A stretch of 8,501 nucleotides of DNA. Source: Acidobacteriota bacterium. Its GTDB lineage: Bacteria; Acidobacteriota; Thermoanaerobaculia; Multivoradales; JAHEKO01. The DNA lies in NCBI GenBank assembly GCA_029861655.1, contig JAOTZA010000136.1, positions 1 to 8,501 of the forward strand. Reading direction: 5' to 3'. The notes under the pieces are model-generated. The model ran no database searches. It worked only from the letters and a program-made list of their open reading frames with translations, and was not told the origin of the DNA. This document shows, in pieces, positions 8,101 through 8,501 of the stretch. The stretch's first letter is position 1. Each line of letters opens with the position of its first letter. A program made the translations under genes and the position numbers.

Positions 8101-8342
8101 TCAGGCCGATCTTCATGAGTGTCTTGACGAGCGTTTGCGGCATGATGCCTTTGGTTCTCTTTCCGGGAGCGGGTTCGGAGCTCTACAGGGGGTTGGGGAG
8201 CGTCGTTATCGGCGGTCTTCTGGTCTCGACGGTGTTTACGATCTTTCTCGTTCCCGCTCTCTTCAGCCTGGTTCTCGACGGCCGCACCCGCTTTCGGCGC
8301 TGGTGGGTCGCCCGGGACGCCGCCGTCACCGGCCGCTTGTAG
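5166..8342 (+). CDS. RND efflux transporter permease (AcrB/HAE1-like)
   Basis: This 1058-residue inner-membrane pump matches AcrB (1049) in length and layout. TM1 is at about 10-30, a large periplasmic porter/docking region follows to about 340, TM2-TM6 span about 343-497, a linker leads to TM7 (about 543-561), a second periplasmic region follows, and TM8-TM12 span about 877-1033. Family marks include the TM4 stretch AVGMVVDNSIVVLEN, EEAGQLFRD before TM6, LPTGNQNF after TM7, and RTRIRPIFMSVL with GMMPLVLFPGAGSE near TM11. Asp408 aligns with AcrB Asp407, but Asn409 replaces AcrB Asp408 and Asn947 replaces AcrB Lys940; Arg978 aligns with AcrB Arg971. It lacks the CusA-type metal signature, so a hydrophobic or amphiphilic substrate is likelier, though this is inference. 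It starts with GTG, overlapping the adaptor stop by 4 nt. The stop codon falls in the first copy of a downstream tandem repeat. Confidence 0.96.
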   Translation: MKIVEGAIQYPVRVAVGALLLVLFGGLALFRIPVQLTPTVDEAVIVVTTVWPGASPQEVEREIVDEQEEQLKGLQGLRKMESTSSDSIGRIALTFRTGTDVDSALLKVSNRLQQVPFYPGDAERPVIQSAGAEQQTGAIAWFVLLPKEEEGFEGEVETLFTFFDQLIKPELERVPGVGQVNAFGGRAEEMQVVVDPAALSARQITITELLAAVERENRNYSAGTFDEGKRRYVVRTVGEYGSPEDIADLVIAVRNDVPVYVRDVAEVRQDYERPFILMSYLGERTIAFNAIRVPGSNTLEVMKGVRSALKEINRELLAPRGLGVKQVWDETEYINSAIGLVKQSLLLGGFLAVVVLLFFLRSRSSTLVVTIAIPISVIGTFLLMRWFGRTLNVISLAGMAFAVGMVVDNSIVVLENTYRHRQMGKSRRRAAYDGAHEVWGAVLASTLTTIAVFVPILFVQEEAGQLFRDIALAISCAVGLSLVVAITVIPSLSAKILGTPEGKQQSGFQALWGGVGRARRMTDWVVERVEWICETTNRRLAVVVGLTASAVLLSVLLAPKAEYLPTGNQNFLFGIIQPPPGQTLELNAALERPYLEHFGKFWEGSAQETRDLPGGGVRDFFFGAMSNMIFMGLSARDPGRVRELMAESFAINAELPGSIAFVFQWAIFQGDFGAGRAIDVELTGPDLERLVGLGGRVFGSVMEVLPGSQARPIPSLDLSNPEVHIRTHRRRAAELGVSNRDLGAMVNVLVDGAKASDYQFEGKEVDLKVMASEPFDYRTHLIEQLPIATPAGELVTLGSVADVEVSSGPTEIAHRERQRAITIQITPPEEIPLQEAMEAVEGRILEPLRSEGELGGLYRARLTGTADKLSQTAAALSLNFLLAIVITYLLMAALFESFLYPLVILFSVPLAAMGGFLGLGVVNLFTLQPLDVLTMLGFIILVGTVVNNAILIVNQSLNHMREEELEPRRAIAEATRTRIRPIFMSVLTSVCGMMPLVLFPGAGSELYRGLGSVVIGGLLVSTVFTIFLVPALFSLVLDGRTRFRRWWVARDAAVTGRL

Positions 8343-8364
8343 CGGCCGACCTCCGTGGGGGCCG
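8343..8364. repeat. Hairpin in repeat copy 1 (imperfect, compensatory change)
   Basis: Arms CGGCCGAC (8343-8350) and GGGGGCCG (8357-8364) flank the loop CTCCGT. Six of eight positions pair; 8348/8359 and 8349/8358 are mismatched. The pair 8346 C with 8361 G replaces the T-A pair of later copies. It lies just after the permease stop. No T-run follows, so it is not a typical intrinsic terminator. Confidence 0.6.
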
Positions 8365-8400
8365 AATCCTCCTCGTGCCCGCGAAGACGGTCGCGTGTAG

Positions 8401-8422
8401 CGGTCGACCTCCGTGTCGACCG
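8401..8422. repeat. Hairpin in repeat copy 2 (perfect 8-bp stem)
   Basis: CGGTCGAC (8401-8408) and GTCGACCG (8415-8422) are exact reverse complements around the 6-base loop CTCCGT. The stem can form in RNA from either strand or as a DNA cruciform. No T-run follows. Confidence 0.8.
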
Positions 8423-8458
8423 AACACTTCTCGTGGCCGTGTGGACGGTCGCGTGTAG

Positions 8459-8480
8459 CGGTCGACCTCCGTGTCGACCG
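8459..8480. repeat. Hairpin in repeat copy 3 (perfect 8-bp stem)
   Basis: This is the same perfect stem and loop as copy 2, with arms 8459-8466 and 8473-8480. It shows that the hairpin is a constant part of the 58-bp unit. Confidence 0.8.
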
Positions 8481-8501
8481 AACACTTCTCGTGGCCGTGT
8501 G

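Larger units (their letters stand above)
8338..8501. repeat. 58-bp tandem repeat array, at least 2.8 copies, running off the right edge
   Basis: Copies begin at 8338, 8396 and 8454 with the TGTAGCGG motif, an exact 58-bp period. Copies 2 and 3 are identical over the 48 bases visible in copy 3. Copy 1 differs from copy 2 at 11 of 58 positions by my count (about 81% identity), so it is older or selected differently. Weaker similarity seems to extend 8 bases left into the permease gene (CGGCCGCT at 8330-8337 against CGGTCGCG before the later copies). No open frame with coding character and no gene start is seen. It is not a CRISPR array, since no unique spacers separate the copies. Total copy number is unknown because the array continues past the window. 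Confidence 0.9.

Noticed and set aside
8401..8422. Intrinsic terminator for the RND operon
   Set aside because: The stem is strong but no T-run follows it on either strand, and it recurs in each unit, so it is better described as part of the repeat.
8135..8458. A 107-codon plus-strand frame running across the permease end into the repeats
   Set aside because: It is out of frame with the conserved permease C-terminus, Arg/Ser-rich, and continues only because the repeat lacks stops in that frame.
8338..8501. CRISPR array
   Set aside because: The whole 58-bp unit repeats, with no unique spacers between conserved repeats and no cas genes in the window.

Overview
The window looks like chromosomal DNA from a high-GC Gram-negative bacterium. 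It encodes an outer-membrane-type efflux pump (adaptor plus RND permease), two predicted lipoproteins and a membrane-anchored M48 protease. No ribosomal or other marker gene is present, so placement is only a guess. The GC-rich codon use and the GTCGAC-rich tandem intergenic repeat would suit Acidobacteriota or a deltaproteobacterial lineage, but this is weak inference.

There are two divergent transcription units around one control region at about 3404-3589. Leftward (minus strand), in order of transcription: an M48 metalloprotease (3403 to 2582), a cation:proton antiporter with a C-terminal TrkA/RCK module (2554 to 635), and a putative lipoprotein with a carboxypeptidase-regulatory-like beta-sandwich (593 to beyond position 1, cut by the window edge). 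The gaps are only 27 and 41 nt, so this is probably one operon for envelope protein quality control and ion homeostasis.

Rightward (plus strand): a small LEA-2/WHy-domain lipoprotein (3590-4093), an HlyD/AcrA-type periplasmic adaptor (4099-5169) and an AcrB-type RND permease (5166-8342). The gaps are 5 nt and a 4-nt stop/start overlap. The adaptor keeps the residues that AcrA-type proteins use to contact TolC, but no outer-membrane factor gene lies in the window. The permease keeps one proton-relay Asp but has Asn where AcrB has its second Asp and its key Lys.

From about 8338 to the right edge there is no gene. There is a 58-bp tandem repeat (two full copies and a third cut by the edge), each copy with a hairpin. 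The permease stop codon lies inside the first copy. There are no RNA genes, CRISPR arrays or insertion sequences that I can support. The many long opposite-strand frames are GC-driven shadows. I do not see a clearly new system. The most unusual points are the WHy-domain lipoprotein built into an RND operon, the altered proton-relay residues, and the repeat array that overlaps the end of the permease gene.
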